A DNA stretch of 64,000 nt from Thermoanaerobaculia bacterium (lineage in GTDB: Bacteria; Acidobacteriota; Thermoanaerobaculia; UBA5066). The DNA is taken from NCBI GenBank assembly GCA_022071945.1, contig JAJVIN010000014.1, positions 84,423 to 148,422 of the forward strand, given 5' to 3'. Below, piece by piece: positions 8,780-17,876 of this stretch. Under the pieces are notes generated by a model. It was not told the DNA's origin, did no database searches, and was given only the letters and a program-made list of their open reading frames with translations. How positions within the stretch are numbered: the first letter of the stretch is position 1; every line of letters begins with the position of its first letter. A program made the position numbers and the translations under genes.

Positions 8780-9886
8780 TCACGAAGCCGCCGGCCGCGA
8801 GTGGCCGCCGGGGGGCTTGACGAGCGAGACGATGACGCCTGCGGCGAGGATCATGACGACGACGCCGAGGAGATAGAGATTGAAGTTCTCGCCGAGCTGC
8901 TCCTTCAGCCACTTGTGGGCCATCATCTTCACGCCCACGAGCATCAGGATGAACGCCAGGGAGATCTTCAGGTAGTGGAACTTGTCGATCATTCCGGCCA
9001 GGGCGAAGTAAAGACTCCTGAGCCCGAGGATCGCGAAGACGTTACTCGTGAAGACGAGAAACGGGTCGGCCGTGATGGCGAAGATGGCCGGGATCGAGTC
9101 CACGGCGAAGATCAGGTCGGTGAACTCGACCATCACAAGGGCGAGAAACAGTGGAGTCGCGAGCAGAACTCCATCCTTGGCCGAATCGACGACACGGTCG
9201 GGAAGGACCGCGGCGCCCGGCGTCTCCGCCTCGTGCGAGGCGGACGAGCCCGCCCGGACGAAGAAATGCTCGCCGTGGAAGCGCTCCGTCACGGGGAAGA
9301 GCCTCCGGGTGGCCCGGACGACGATGTTCTTGTTGGGGTCGGTCTCGCCTTCCTTCATCAGGAGCATCTTGATCCCCGTCAAGATGAGGAACCCGCCGAA
9401 AACGTAGATGATCCAGGCGAACTCCTGGATCATCTTCGCGCCGACCGCGATCATCGCGCCCCTCATGACGAGGGCTCCCAGGATGCCCCAGAACAGGACC
9501 CTGTGCTGGTAGAGGGCGGGCACCGCAAAGAAGGTGAAGAGCATGCTGATGACGAAGATGTTGTCGACGGCGAGGGACTTCTCGACGAGGTAGCCCGTCA
9601 CGTACTTGACCAGGGCGGACGTTCCGTCGTTGTAGACGGTGCCGAGTCCCTCGACCTGGACGGGGTTCACCGTCATCATGTCTCTGGTGAGTCCGAGGCC
9701 CATCCAGTGGTTCTCGTACCCGTAGTAGATGAAGCCGCTGAATGCCAAACCCAGGGCGATCCAGAAGACCGACCAGCCGAGGGCCTCCTTCACGCTCACG
9801 ACGTGAGCCTTGCGGTGGAAGACCCCGAGATCGAGCGCCAGAAGCGCCACGACCAAAAGAACGAATCCGGTGTACATCCAAAACAC
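8780..9886 (-). CDS. TerC family integral membrane protein
   Basis: 368 aa with about nine membrane helices. Family signatures are SLAVDNIFV early and MVEFTDLIFAVDSIPAIFAI later, each placing acidic residues inside helices; these are thought to bind a divalent metal. TerC/Alx proteins export manganese or serve metallation of exported proteins, and only some take part in tellurite resistance. No other ter genes are nearby, so a manganese-linked role is more likely than tellurite. It is convergent with the DUF3592-like gene. Confidence 0.9.
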   Translation of the reverse strand: MFWMYTGFVLLVVALLALDLGVFHRKAHVVSVKEALGWSVFWIALGLAFSGFIYYGYENHWMGLGLTRDMMTVNPVQVEGLGTVYNDGTSALVKYVTGYLVEKSLAVDNIFVISMLFTFFAVPALYQHRVLFWGILGALVMRGAMIAVGAKMIQEFAWIIYVFGGFLILTGIKMLLMKEGETDPNKNIVVRATRRLFPVTERFHGEHFFVRAGSSASHEAETPGAAVLPDRVVDSAKDGVLLATPLFLALVMVEFTDLIFAVDSIPAIFAITADPFLVFTSNVFAILGLRSLYFALAGMIDKFHYLKISLAFILMLVGVKMMAHKWLKEQLGENFNLYLLGVVVMILAAGVIVSLVKPPGGHSRPAAS

Positions 9887-9970
9887 GTCTCGACCCCTCC
9901 AGCGGTAGTCAACGCATATTTCGCCGGCGCGCGCCTTGCGGATTGCGCTCGCGCGGGCGGGGCGGGGAGA

Positions 9971-10381
9971 TCACCGGCTCCGGGCGGTGCCGACGACCAT
10001 CAAGAGGAGGAAAACCACGGCCGGGAGGATGTAGGGCAGAACCGCCAGGCCGCCGAGCTCGAACTTTTTCCAGCCGATCAGGAACTCGAAGGCTGCCACC
10101 GAGCCGGCGACGAGGAAGGCTCCGAGGGCCTCGGGCCAGTCGGCCTCGACCTTCAGACCGATCCAGAAGACGACCGCGCCGATGATGGCGGTCAAGCCCG
10201 GGTACGCCCAGGACGGGAGCCCGAGGAAGACGTCGACTCCCTTCTCGGCCAGCTCTGGTTTGGAAAGGAAGAAGTTCCCGGCCAGAACGGCCACCACGAG
10301 AGCGAAGCCCAGAAAGATGTAGGTCCACATCCGGGACTTGTAGGAACGGGAGCTGACGATGTACTCGGGGTCGTCGGCCAT
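9971..10381 (-). CDS. Small membrane protein of unknown function
   Basis: 136 aa from MADDPEYIV. Four hydrophobic segments are visible (IFLGFALVVAVLAGNFFL; AYPGLTAIIGAVVFWIGL; ALGAFLVAGSVAAFEFLIG; LPYILPAVVFLLLMVVG). I do not recognise a family. It sits 20 nt after an unknown small gene and the ArsA ATPase, on the same strand. A longer frame extending upstream overlaps those genes and is rejected. Confidence 0.65.
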   Translation of the reverse strand: MADDPEYIVSSRSYKSRMWTYIFLGFALVVAVLAGNFFLSKPELAEKGVDVFLGLPSWAYPGLTAIIGAVVFWIGLKVEADWPEALGAFLVAGSVAAFEFLIGWKKFELGGLAVLPYILPAVVFLLLMVVGTARSR

Positions 10382-10401
10382 GATCTCGCTCTCTTGTTCG
10401 A

Positions 10402-10839
10402 TCAGTCGATGTGGATCTTGTGGAACCGCTGGCCGCCCTGCGCGGCCCGAACCCGCTCCGCCAGGGCGATCTCTTCGTCGAGGAACTCCCGCGCCGCCTT
10501 CATGAGCTCGATTGCAGAAACGGACGCGTGCCGAAGCGAGCCCGGGTGGTTCTGGGAGAGGTGGACAAAGACCGTCTGAACGAGCGATGCGAGCGGCCTC
10601 AGAAAGCAGCCCTCGCCGCCGCACGGGACGCCCGGGATCGGCCCGCTCGCGCAGGTCCCGTTTCCGAAGCCCGAGCACGACGGCTGGGGCCCGGGGTCGG
10701 GACCGAAATCCCGCTCGGTGGGATCTGTGCCGGGTTCCTGTGCCGATTCTTCCGGGGCTGGCTCCTCCGGTCCGGCGGGGGCCTCCTCGCCCCTCTCCGG
10801 TCCGGCGGCGTCCGGGAAATCCTCGTCGTCGATCTTCAC
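10402..10839 (-). CDS. Unknown acidic, Cys-containing protein coupled to the ArsA ATPase
   Basis: 145 aa starting at a GTG whose last two bases are the TG of the ArsA stop codon (GAGTGA), a 4-nt overlap. The N-terminal third is Asp/Glu/Pro-rich and probably disordered. It is followed by CSGFGNGTC and PCGGEGCF, which could bind a metal, and then by a helical tail ending RFHKIHID. I recognise no family. The tight coupling implies a role with the ATPase. Confidence 0.6.
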   Translation of the reverse strand: MKIDDEDFPDAAGPERGEEAPAGPEEPAPEESAQEPGTDPTERDFGPDPGPQPSCSGFGNGTCASGPIPGVPCGGEGCFLRPLASLVQTVFVHLSQNHPGSLRHASVSAIELMKAAREFLDEEIALAERVRAAQGGQRFHKIHID

Positions 10840-12047
10840 TCGACACCCCCGGCGACGGCGCCGCGGGCCGGCTCGAACTGGACAGTCAAGGAGCCTCTCT
10901 CCGCCCGGGCCCGGGATGGCGAGTAGCCCGAGAGGGTCCGCGGGAGGGGAACGTGATGCCGGAAGTTCCCGATCCTGACGATCAAATCCGCGCCGGCGAC
11001 CGCGAGGTCGATCTCGTCCTTCTCCACGAACGGAAGATCCATGGTGAGCGTGTAGGCGCTGCCCCTCTTCTGGAAGCGATACGGCGCCTGCGACCGGTAA
11101 GAGGAGACAGGATCGCTCTCCCCGTACAGAAGGCGGCCGAGCTCGTCGAGGCCGGGGCGCCCCACGACCTGGTCGGGCTGCAGCGGAAGGGTCCAGATCG
11201 GTACGGGATCGAAGTACCTCTTCGCCTCTTCCAGGAACTTCTCCTGGGTCTTCCTCCACTGGTCGAAGAACGGGTCGTTCACGTCCTCGGGAAGGATCCG
11301 GTTGATGATGACGGCGTCCACGGTGAAGCCGTACAGGCCGAAGTACATGAAGGCCCGCTGGGTCTCACGAAAGACGATCTTCTCGGGGTTGGTGACGAGC
11401 CGGACCGTGGTGGTGCGGGGATCCTTCAGGAGCGCGTCCACCCCCTCGAGCTTTCCGGCGAGGGCCTCGATGTTCTCGAAGGTGCGATCCGTCGGAAGCG
11501 GAAGGTTCGTGACGGTCTGGGCCACGGGCCGCGCGACCTTCAGGATGGACCGCTGGAGCCGGTAGAGCTTCTTCATGTACCAGTCGAGGGTGGGCGGGAT
11601 CGAGATGAACCGCAGGGATTCTCCCGTCGGGGCGCAGTCGAGGATGAGAACGTCGAAGGCCTTCTCCCGGGCGTACCGGTTGACGTAGAGAAGGGCCGAG
11701 ACTTCTTCCATGCCCGGGAAGATGGCCAGCTCCTCGGCCAGCACCTCCTCGACGCCGGTGACGGCCAGAAGCGCCGTCACGTAGCCCGAGATGTCGGGCC
11801 AGTGCCGCTGGATCTCCTCGGTCACGTCGACTTCCTGGATCCAGAGGTTGGGAGCGACTGGCAAAGGGTTGCCCCGGTTCATGTCCGTGAGCTTCAGGTC
11901 CAGGTCGAAGGCGTCGAAGAGCGAGTGCGCGGCATCCACGGACATGACGAGGGTCTTCAACCCCCGGGAGGCGAGAAGCATCCCGGTGGCGGCGGCCACC
12001 GTCGTCTTTCCGACCCCTCCCTTGCCCGTGTACAGAAGGATTCTCAT
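10836..12047 (-). CDS. ArsA/Get3-type ATPase with C-terminal HSP20-like domain
   Basis: 403 aa. The deviant Walker A GKGGVGKTTVAAATG is at residues 7-21, switch I is in MSVDAAHSLFDAFD, and LILDCAPTGESLRF carries the switch II/Walker B region. The last about 80 residues (from GSAYTLTMDLPFVEKDEIDL) look like the alpha-crystallin-type domain found at the end of many bacterial ArsA homologues. With only one ATPase half and no arsB/arsR nearby, arsenite export is unlikely; a targeting or chaperone ATPase is more plausible. It is followed by two small unknown genes. Confidence 0.88.
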   Translation of the reverse strand: MRILLYTGKGGVGKTTVAAATGMLLASRGLKTLVMSVDAAHSLFDAFDLDLKLTDMNRGNPLPVAPNLWIQEVDVTEEIQRHWPDISGYVTALLAVTGVEEVLAEELAIFPGMEEVSALLYVNRYAREKAFDVLILDCAPTGESLRFISIPPTLDWYMKKLYRLQRSILKVARPVAQTVTNLPLPTDRTFENIEALAGKLEGVDALLKDPRTTTVRLVTNPEKIVFRETQRAFMYFGLYGFTVDAVIINRILPEDVNDPFFDQWRKTQEKFLEEAKRYFDPVPIWTLPLQPDQVVGRPGLDELGRLLYGESDPVSSYRSQAPYRFQKRGSAYTLTMDLPFVEKDEIDLAVAGADLIVRIGNFRHHVPLPRTLSGYSPSRARAERGSLTVQFEPARGAVAGGVE

Positions 12048-12087
12048 GGCGGGACGCCGATGTTACGACGAGGCGGCCCCGTGGACG

Positions 12088-12513
12088 TCATCGGCCGCGC
12101 AGCCGGTCCCGTTCCCGGCGCTCGCGGTGGGAGAGCTTCCCGTCGCCGGCCGCCTGTCTCGGAGCGAACAGCCGTTCGAGTCTTTTGGCCTCGAGGACCT
12201 CCGGGGAGGGCGGTGGTGTCACGTCTTCGAAGAGCGCCCGGGCCTCCTGCTTCTTGATGTGCTTCTCCGCAAGCCCCCTGATCACGAACTGCCTCCGGCC
12301 GTGTTCGAAGGTGATCGAGAGGGCGTCGCCGATCTTCACGATCTTGTGGGGCCGCGCCGCGGAGCCGTTCACGTCGACCTTGCCGCCGTCGCAGGCCGCC
12401 TGGGCCCTGGAGCGCGTGGGGAAAAGGCAGGCGACGTCGAGGAAGACATCGAGCCTCACACCCGAAAGAACGCCGGGATCCGCCTCTTTTTCCTCTTCCT
12501 TCCTCTTCTTCAT
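12088..12513 (-). CDS. S4-domain RNA-binding protein (Hsp15/RqcP-like)
   Basis: 141 aa. The S4 fold is seen in VRLDVFLDVACLFPTRSRAQ followed by GKVDVNGSAARPHKIVKIGD, and a basic C-terminal tail (HRERRERDRLRGR) should help bind RNA. Hsp15 and RqcP proteins bind 50S subunits carrying stalled nascent chains. The basic N-terminus (MKKRKEEEKE) is lineage-specific. It lies 40 nt upstream of the ArsA ATPase. Confidence 0.85.
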   Translation of the reverse strand: MKKRKEEEKEADPGVLSGVRLDVFLDVACLFPTRSRAQAACDGGKVDVNGSAARPHKIVKIGDALSITFEHGRRQFVIRGLAEKHIKKQEARALFEDVTPPPSPEVLEAKRLERLFAPRQAAGDGKLSHRERRERDRLRGR

Positions 12514-12594
12514 CGCTGGGGATGATAGAGGCTGGAGCGCGGACGAGGACGGGAGGGGTGAAGGGGAGGGACCCGGCGGCCCCTCCAGAAAACG

Positions 12595-12626
12595 ACAAAG
12601 GCAGGATCACGAGATCCCGCCTTTGT
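12595..12626 (-). terminator. Hairpin followed by T-run after the 12.6-kb small gene
   Basis: The arms ACAAAGGC-GGATC and GATCC-GCCTTTGT pair over 13 bp with one mismatch around a 4-nt loop. On the minus strand it is followed closely by GTTTTC. It ends the message from the lepA-lepB side and separates it from the S4 gene. Confidence 0.7.
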
Positions 12627-12647
12627 GCTGGGGACCGCGTGTCCGCC

Positions 12648-13016
12648 CTAGAAGATGGGCTTCTCGACGACCTTGTCGAATTCGTACACGTACTCGTAGC
12701 CGAGGACCTTCACGGACGTCCGGTACTTCGCCTCGATCTTGATGTTGGCCCCCATCTTGCTGATCTTGATCTCGTTGAGCGGCAGAGGCACGCCATTCTC
12801 CTGCGCGACCTGGTAGATGTCGTACTGGATCTTCTCGAAGCGCTTGACGGTGCCGAAGTTCGCCTGCTCTTGCATGGCGTCGTAGACGTTGTTTCCCTTC
12901 ACGTGAAGCGGCACGATCTTCACGAGAGCGATCGACACCAAAACCAGGAGGACGAGGCCGACGATCGTTCCGAAGCCCCCTTCTCCCCTCATCCTGACGA
13001 GTCTTGTCCGGTTCAT
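12648..13016 (-). CDS. DUF4845-like single-span membrane protein
   Basis: 122 aa. A basic N-terminus is followed by one membrane helix (GFGTIVGLVLLVLVSIALVKIVPL) and a soluble domain with a repeated EIKISKMGANIKIEAKYR beta pattern. Small DUF4845-type proteins often sit beside lepB. The start is set at MNRTRL because GGAGGAGG lies 8 nt upstream; the ATG six codons earlier overlaps that site. The gene sits 34 nt after signal peptidase I in the same direction. Function unknown. Confidence 0.7.
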   Translation of the reverse strand: MNRTRLVRMRGEGGFGTIVGLVLLVLVSIALVKIVPLHVKGNNVYDAMQEQANFGTVKRFEKIQYDIYQVAQENGVPLPLNEIKISKMGANIKIEAKYRTSVKVLGYEYVYEFDKVVEKPIF

Positions 13017-13050
13017 ACGGAACACCTCCTCCATTACACCCCGGGCGTGG

Positions 13051-13734
13051 TCACCGGACTCGTGTGAAGGTCCGTTGCCACCGGATTCGATCGAAAAAGT
13101 CTACAACACGCGGCCCCGTTCTCCCTCCCTTTCCGCTCTTGGCGAGGACTTCCTCGGCGGTGCGCGGCCGGAGTGACCAGAGGACGGCCACCGCCTGCCC
13201 CCTGAGGTTCGCCGCGGGCGCCGGGCCCCAGTACCGGGAATCCCGGGAGAAGTCCCGGTTGTCGCCCAGCGCGAAGAAGTGGCCGGCGGGGACCCGAAAG
13301 GGCGGCATGTTGTCGCGAGGACGGACGGAGCTGGGGGTCGAGGGAAGGGCCGGGAAGACGTGGGGATCCCTCAGGGACCGGTACGGTTCCTCCACCCGGG
13401 CGCCGTTCACGAAGAGGTCCTTGTCGCGGATCGCCAGCTCGTCTCCCCCTGCTGCCGCGATCCGCTTGATGAGGTCCTTGTCGGGCTCCTCCGTCGACCG
13501 GAAAACCACGACGCTGCCGGGGACCGGATCCCGGTAGGGCAAGAGGCGCGCCCAGGGGCCCATGTGCTGTCCGTGGGCGAACTTGTTCACCAAGACGTGG
13601 TCGCCGATCAGAAGCGTCGTCTCCATCGAACCGCTCGGGATCTCGAAGACCTGAAAGACGAAGGCCTTGGCGAACAGGGCGAGAAGAACGGCAACGAGAA
13701 TGGCCTCGGCGTACTCGCACGCCGAGATGGCCAA
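13051..13734 (-). CDS. lepB: Signal peptidase I
   Basis: 227 aa. One N-terminal membrane helix precedes the catalytic Ser36 in PSGSMETTL; the general base is Lys90 in DLIKRIAAAGGDE. Box E is seen as GDNRDFSRDSRYWG. The enzyme cleaves signal peptides from Sec and Tat substrates on the outer face of the inner membrane. The only usable in-frame start is TTG at 13734, 40 nt after lepA; no ATG or GTG is available upstream in frame. Gene order lepA-lepB is the common one. Confidence 0.95.
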   Translation of the reverse strand: MAISACEYAEAILVAVLLALFAKAFVFQVFEIPSGSMETTLLIGDHVLVNKFAHGQHMGPWARLLPYRDPVPGSVVVFRSTEEPDKDLIKRIAAAGGDELAIRDKDLFVNGARVEEPYRSLRDPHVFPALPSTPSSVRPRDNMPPFRVPAGHFFALGDNRDFSRDSRYWGPAPAANLRGQAVAVLWSLRPRTAEEVLAKSGKGGRTGPRVVDFFDRIRWQRTFTRVR

Positions 13735-13774
13735 CGCCGAAAGCCGGGACCTCCTCGTCTCGTTCCTCCCGTCC

Positions 13775-15577
13775 CTAATCGTCGACGCGCAGTACGGCCA
13801 GGAAGGCTTCCTGCGGGAGGTCGACCCTGCCGACCTTCTTCATCCGCTTCTTGCCTTCCTTCTGTTTCTCGAGGAGCTTCTTCTTGCGCGTGATGTCGCC
13901 GCCGTAGCACTTGGCGAGGACGTTCTTTCGGAGGGCCCGGACCGTGGAGCGAGCCAGGATCTTCGAGCCGATCGCCGCCTGGATGATCACCTCGAACATC
14001 TGCTGCGGGATCATCTCCTTCATCTTCTCCACGAGGGCCCGGCCCTTCGTCGCCGACTTGGCACGGTGAACGATGAAGGCGAGAGCGTCCACGGCGTCAC
14101 CGTTGATGAGGATGTCGAGCTTGACGAGATCGCCGGGACGGTAGCCGATCAGCTGGTAGTCAAACGAGGCATAGCCGCGGGAGATCGACTTCAGCTTGTC
14201 GTAGAAGTCGAGGACCACCTCGTTGAGCGGGAACTCGTACTTCAGGACGGCGCGCTGCGTCCCGGCGTACTCGAGGGAGACCTGCTTGCCGCGGCGTTCC
14301 TCGGCCAGGGCGAGGAGCCCCCCGAGGAACTCGTCCTTCGTGATGATCGTCGCCAGGATGTATGGCTCCTCGATCTCGTCGATGTACTGGGGCTCGGGGA
14401 GCTTGACGGGGTTGGAGATCTCGAGGAGTTCCCCTCGGGTCGTCTTGACGCGGTAGGGGACGGACGGCGCCGTCGTCACGAGGGAGAGATTGAACTCCCG
14501 CTCGAGCCTCTCCTGCACGATTTCCATGTGCAGAAGGCCGAGGTACCCGCACCGGAAACCGAAGCCCAGGGCCGTCGAGGACTCCGGCTCGAACGTGAAG
14601 GAAGCGTCGTTTAACCGCAGCTTCTCCATCGCGTCCCTGAGGTTCTCGTATTCGTCCGACTCGGTCGGGAAGATCGAGGCGAAGACCATCGGCTTGACGT
14701 CCTGGAAGCCCGGGAGCGGCTCCTGGCACGGGCGTTCCGCCTCGGTCACCGTGTCGCCGACCTTCGTCGCGTGCAGGTCCTTGATCCCGGCGATGAGGTA
14801 TCCGACCTCACCGACCGAGAGCTCGGAGACGACCTGCTGCTTGGGCGTGTAGATCCCGACTTCCTGGACTTCGGCAGCGACGCCCGTCCCCATCAGCCGG
14901 ATCTTCGTGCCGGGCCGGATCGAACCGTCCTTCACCCGGACGAGACACGTGACCCCGCGGTAGACGTCGAACCACGAATCGAAAAGCAAGGCGCGAAGGG
15001 GAGCACCGGGATCCCCGGCCGGCGGGGGGATGTCGTGGACGATGTGCTCGAGGAGGTCCTTCACCCCCGTGCCGACCTTTCCCGACGTCAGGGGCGCGTG
15101 CTGGGCCGGGATCCCGATCACCTCCTCGATCTGCTCGCGCGCCATCGCGGGGACCGCCGACGGGAGATCGATCTTGTTGATGCACGGCACGATCGTCAGG
15201 TCGTTGTGGATCGCGAGGTAGGCGTTGGCCAGCGTCTGCGCCTCGACTCCCTGGGTCGCGTCGACGACGAGGACCGCTCCCTCGCAGGCGGCCAGCGACC
15301 GGGAGACCTCGTAGGTGAAGTCGACGTGCCCGGGCGTGTCGATCAGGTTGAAGAGGTACGTGTGGCCGTCCTCGGAGCGGTAGTTCAGCGTGACCGACCT
15401 GGCCTTGATCGTGATGCCGCGCTCTCGCTCGATCGGGTTGTCGTCGAGCACCTGTTCGGTCATCTCGCGGGCGGAGAGCGCCCCGGTGATCTCCAGGATC
15501 CTGTCGGAGAGCGTGGTCTTGCCGTGGTCGATATGGGCAACGATGGAGAAGTTCCGGATGTATGTGGGATCTGTCAT
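13775..15577 (-). CDS. lepA: Elongation factor 4 (LepA), ribosomal back-translocase GTPase
   Basis: 600 aa, normal length. GTPase boxes: AHIDHGKTT (G1), RGITIKA (switch I), DTPGH (G3), NKIDLPSA (G4). The LepA-specific C-terminal domain is complete, with [20 protein letters not shown] and an end at FLAVLRVDD. It binds ribosomes stalled under ionic or cold stress, or acts during 30S assembly. It is in a run with tsaD and mtnA upstream and lepB downstream. Confidence 0.97.
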   Translation of the reverse strand: MTDPTYIRNFSIVAHIDHGKTTLSDRILEITGALSAREMTEQVLDDNPIERERGITIKARSVTLNYRSEDGHTYLFNLIDTPGHVDFTYEVSRSLAACEGAVLVVDATQGVEAQTLANAYLAIHNDLTIVPCINKIDLPSAVPAMAREQIEEVIGIPAQHAPLTSGKVGTGVKDLLEHIVHDIPPPAGDPGAPLRALLFDSWFDVYRGVTCLVRVKDGSIRPGTKIRLMGTGVAAEVQEVGIYTPKQQVVSELSVGEVGYLIAGIKDLHATKVGDTVTEAERPCQEPLPGFQDVKPMVFASIFPTESDEYENLRDAMEKLRLNDASFTFEPESSTALGFGFRCGYLGLLHMEIVQERLEREFNLSLVTTAPSVPYRVKTTRGELLEISNPVKLPEPQYIDEIEEPYILATIITKDEFLGGLLALAEERRGKQVSLEYAGTQRAVLKYEFPLNEVVLDFYDKLKSISRGYASFDYQLIGYRPGDLVKLDILINGDAVDALAFIVHRAKSATKGRALVEKMKEMIPQQMFEVIIQAAIGSKILARSTVRALRKNVLAKCYGGDITRKKKLLEKQKEGKKRMKKVGRVDLPQEAFLAVLRVDD

Positions 15578-15614
15578 AGGGGCGGCTGAGTGCGTGCGCC
15601 TCTGGCCGAACCCC

Positions 15615-16697
15615 TTATGGTATCAGGGGGGGAAGGGTCTCCAGTCCCCAGCGGGACCGGGCCGGGGCGCCGAGGCCCTCGTGCGCCCCCGCCGTCCGCG
15701 ATCTCAAGAGCCCGGCGAAGGCGATCATCGCCGCGTTGTCGATCGTCAAGGCGCGCTCGGGAAGGAGGACCTCGACACCCGACTTCCTTCCCCACTCCGA
15801 GAATCTCTCCCGCAGAAGCGAGTTGGCCGCAACACCTCCCGATACGGAAAGGAGCGTCAAGGGCGCCTGTTGATGCAGCGCGCCGATCCGGTCGAGGAGC
15901 TGCGCCGTGACGGCCTCCTGAAAGTCGGCGAGAAGGTTCCGCAGACTCTCTGGAGCGTCCTCCTCCAGTAGCGTCCTCGGGGCATCGGGAACGCCCGTCA
16001 TGGGCGTGAAGCCGAGCTCCAAGAGGCGGGCCTTCACCGCCGTCTTCAGGCCCGAGAAGCTGAAGTCGGAGGAGCCGTCCTTGAAGTGCGGCACGGGAAA
16101 GGGGTTCCTGGCCTGGCCCGACCGGGCGAGGCGGTCCACGACCGGGCCGCCGGGGTACCCGAGGCCCGCCATCTTCGCGACCTTGTCGTAGGCCTCTCCC
16201 GCGGCGTCGTCCCGCGTCCGGGCCACCCGGGTGATCGAGCCGGGGCGGAACTCGAAGACGTGGGTGTGCCCGCCGCTGACGACGAGGGCCGTCCACTCGG
16301 GGGGCACCTCGCGGGCGGGCTGGCCGCTCAAGGTCAAGAAGGGCGAAACGCAGTGCCCCTCGATGTGATGGACCGGTACGAACGGGCAACGCAGGCCGAA
16401 GGCGATTCCCTTGGCCTCGTTGAGTCCGACGAGAAGAGCCCCGACGAGTCCGGGCCCGGCCGTGGCCGCCACGAGACCGATGTCGGAGAGGGAGGCCTTG
16501 CCGTCGGAGAGGACCGTGTCGATGAGGAACGGGAGGTTGTCCAGGTGCGCGCGGGCGGCGATCTCGGGAACGACGCCCCCGTAGCGGCGGTGCGCGGCGA
16601 TCTGAGAGGAGACGGATGACGCCAGGACTCGCCCATCTCCGTCGAGCAGGGCGACGGAAGTCTCGTCGCACGAAGATTCGATTCCCAAAACGAGCAT
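15615..16697 (-). CDS. tsaD: tRNA N6-adenosine threonylcarbamoyltransferase (TsaD)
   Basis: 360 aa. It starts [14 protein letters not shown], has the metal-binding HIEGH motif near residue 111, SGGHTHVF in the nucleotide site and [14 protein letters not shown] near the end. With TsaB, TsaC and TsaE it makes t6A37 on tRNAs reading ANN codons and is essential in most bacteria. It lies 9 nt after mtnA and 37 nt before lepA, consistent with one transcript. Confidence 0.97.
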   Translation of the reverse strand: MLVLGIESSCDETSVALLDGDGRVLASSVSSQIAAHRRYGGVVPEIAARAHLDNLPFLIDTVLSDGKASLSDIGLVAATAGPGLVGALLVGLNEAKGIAFGLRCPFVPVHHIEGHCVSPFLTLSGQPAREVPPEWTALVVSGGHTHVFEFRPGSITRVARTRDDAAGEAYDKVAKMAGLGYPGGPVVDRLARSGQARNPFPVPHFKDGSSDFSFSGLKTAVKARLLELGFTPMTGVPDAPRTLLEEDAPESLRNLLADFQEAVTAQLLDRIGALHQQAPLTLLSVSGGVAANSLLRERFSEWGRKSGVEVLLPERALTIDNAAMIAFAGLLRSRTAGAHEGLGAPARSRWGLETLPPLIP

Positions 16698-16706
16698 CTG
16701 GACCCT

Positions 16707-17810
16707 CTAGCGGCCGCCGGAAAAAAGTCCGAGGTCCCGGGCAAACGGCGGACGCGCCACCCCTCTTTCCGTCACGATCCCGGTGATCAGATCGTTGGGC
16801 GTCACGTCGAAGGCAGGGTAGACGGCCTTTGCCCCGTCTGGAGCGATGGCGATGCGGCCCGCGCCGGGAGCGTCCACGAAGAGGACTTCCGAGCTCTCCC
16901 GGAATTCGATCGGGATCTCCCGTCCGGACGGGGTTCTTAGGTCCAGGGTCGAAACGGGCGCCGCGACGAGGAACGGGATCTCGTGGCGGTGACAGGCCAG
17001 GGCCACCGGGTAGGTCCCTACCTTGTTGGCCGTGTCTCCGTTCGCGGCGATCCGGTCGGCACCCACGATGACGGCCGTGATCCTGCCCCCCCCGATCAGC
17101 GAGGCAGCCGCGACGTCGGGAACGACGGTCACCGAGAGCCCGTCCTCGAGAAGCTCCCACGCCGTCAGCCGGGCTCCCTGCCAGAAGGGGCGGGTCTCGT
17201 CCGCGTAGACCGCCACGTCACGCCTTGCGGCCAGGGCCCGGATGACGCCAAGAGCCGTCCCGATCCCGGCCGTGGCGAGGGCCCCCGCGTTGCAATGGGT
17301 CAAGACACTCCAGGGGGACGGGCGGTCCCCGAGGAGGGCCTCGAGGAAGTCCGCGCCGTTCTCTCCGATGGCCGAGCAGGCCGCCTCGTCCTCGGAGGCC
17401 AGCGTGAGGGCTTCCGATTCGAGGGCCTCGACCCGGGCTGGCCCGGGGAGGCCCTGCGAGGACTCCCAGACCGACTTCATCCGCGCCATGGCCCACGGCA
17501 GGTTGACGGCGGTCGGCCGCGCCTGACCGATCAGGGCGATCCCGGCCAGGACCCCTCCGTCGAGGCTGGATCCCGCCGAGGCGAGGAGGGAACGGGCGTG
17601 GGCGGCCAAACCGAGGGCCGCGGCGACGCCGATCAGCGGGGCCCCCCTCACCGCCAGGGACCGGATCGCTTCCGCGGTCTCTTCGGCCGTCCGGCAGGAG
17701 AGCCACGACCTCTCGTGCGGGAGCCTGCGCTGGTCGAGAAGGTGGAGAGTGGAGCCGGAGTAGCGATAGGGCCGGACTCTCGTCGAGACGGCGGCGTCGG
17801 ACTTCTTCAC
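16707..17810 (-). CDS. mtnA: Methylthioribose-1-phosphate isomerase / eIF-2B-like (MtnA)
   Basis: 367 aa from the GTG at 17810. Motifs of the family are AIRSLAVRGAPLIGVAAA, THCNAGALATAGIGTALGVI (catalytic Cys), VYADETRPFWQGARLTAWEL, VGADRIAANGDTANKVGTY (catalytic Asp) and FDVTPNDLITGIVTERGV. It isomerises 5-methylthioribose-1-phosphate in methionine salvage. No other salvage gene is in the window. Upstream in-frame codons (to 17873) run through a hairpin and a -10-like box, so the GTG start is preferred. Confidence 0.92.
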   Translation of the reverse strand: MKKSDAAVSTRVRPYRYSGSTLHLLDQRRLPHERSWLSCRTAEETAEAIRSLAVRGAPLIGVAAALGLAAHARSLLASAGSSLDGGVLAGIALIGQARPTAVNLPWAMARMKSVWESSQGLPGPARVEALESEALTLASEDEAACSAIGENGADFLEALLGDRPSPWSVLTHCNAGALATAGIGTALGVIRALAARRDVAVYADETRPFWQGARLTAWELLEDGLSVTVVPDVAAASLIGGGRITAVIVGADRIAANGDTANKVGTYPVALACHRHEIPFLVAAPVSTLDLRTPSGREIPIEFRESSEVLFVDAPGAGRIAIAPDGAKAVYPAFDVTPNDLITGIVTERGVARPPFARDLGLFSGGR

Positions 17811-17818
17811 TCGCCGAC

Positions 17819-17849
17819 TATAAAATGACACGTTGGCCCGAGGGGCCAA
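17819..17849 (+). promoter_or_regulatory. Divergent mtnA/pgk control region: -10-like box and hairpin
   Basis: TATAAAAT at 17819-17826 is a good -10 sequence for pgk, but no matching -35 is evident. It is followed by a perfect 7-bp inverted repeat TTGGCCC-GAG-GGGCCAA (17833-17849) in the pgk leader, ahead of the ribosome site AAAGGAGCAAGGAG. The hairpin may be an operator or a 5'-leader stabiliser. Inference only. Confidence 0.5.
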
Positions 17850-17876
17850 CAGCAAGAAAGGAGCAAGGAGCACGTC

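Noticed and set aside
8801..10579. Plus-strand frame of about 590 codons opposite terC and the small membrane gene
   Set aside because: Antisense to well-supported genes; composition rich in Asp/Glu/Arg/His with no domain pattern.
10512..12257. Plus-strand frame of about 580 codons opposite the ArsA ATPase
   Set aside because: Antisense shadow; the ArsA frame has Walker and switch motifs.
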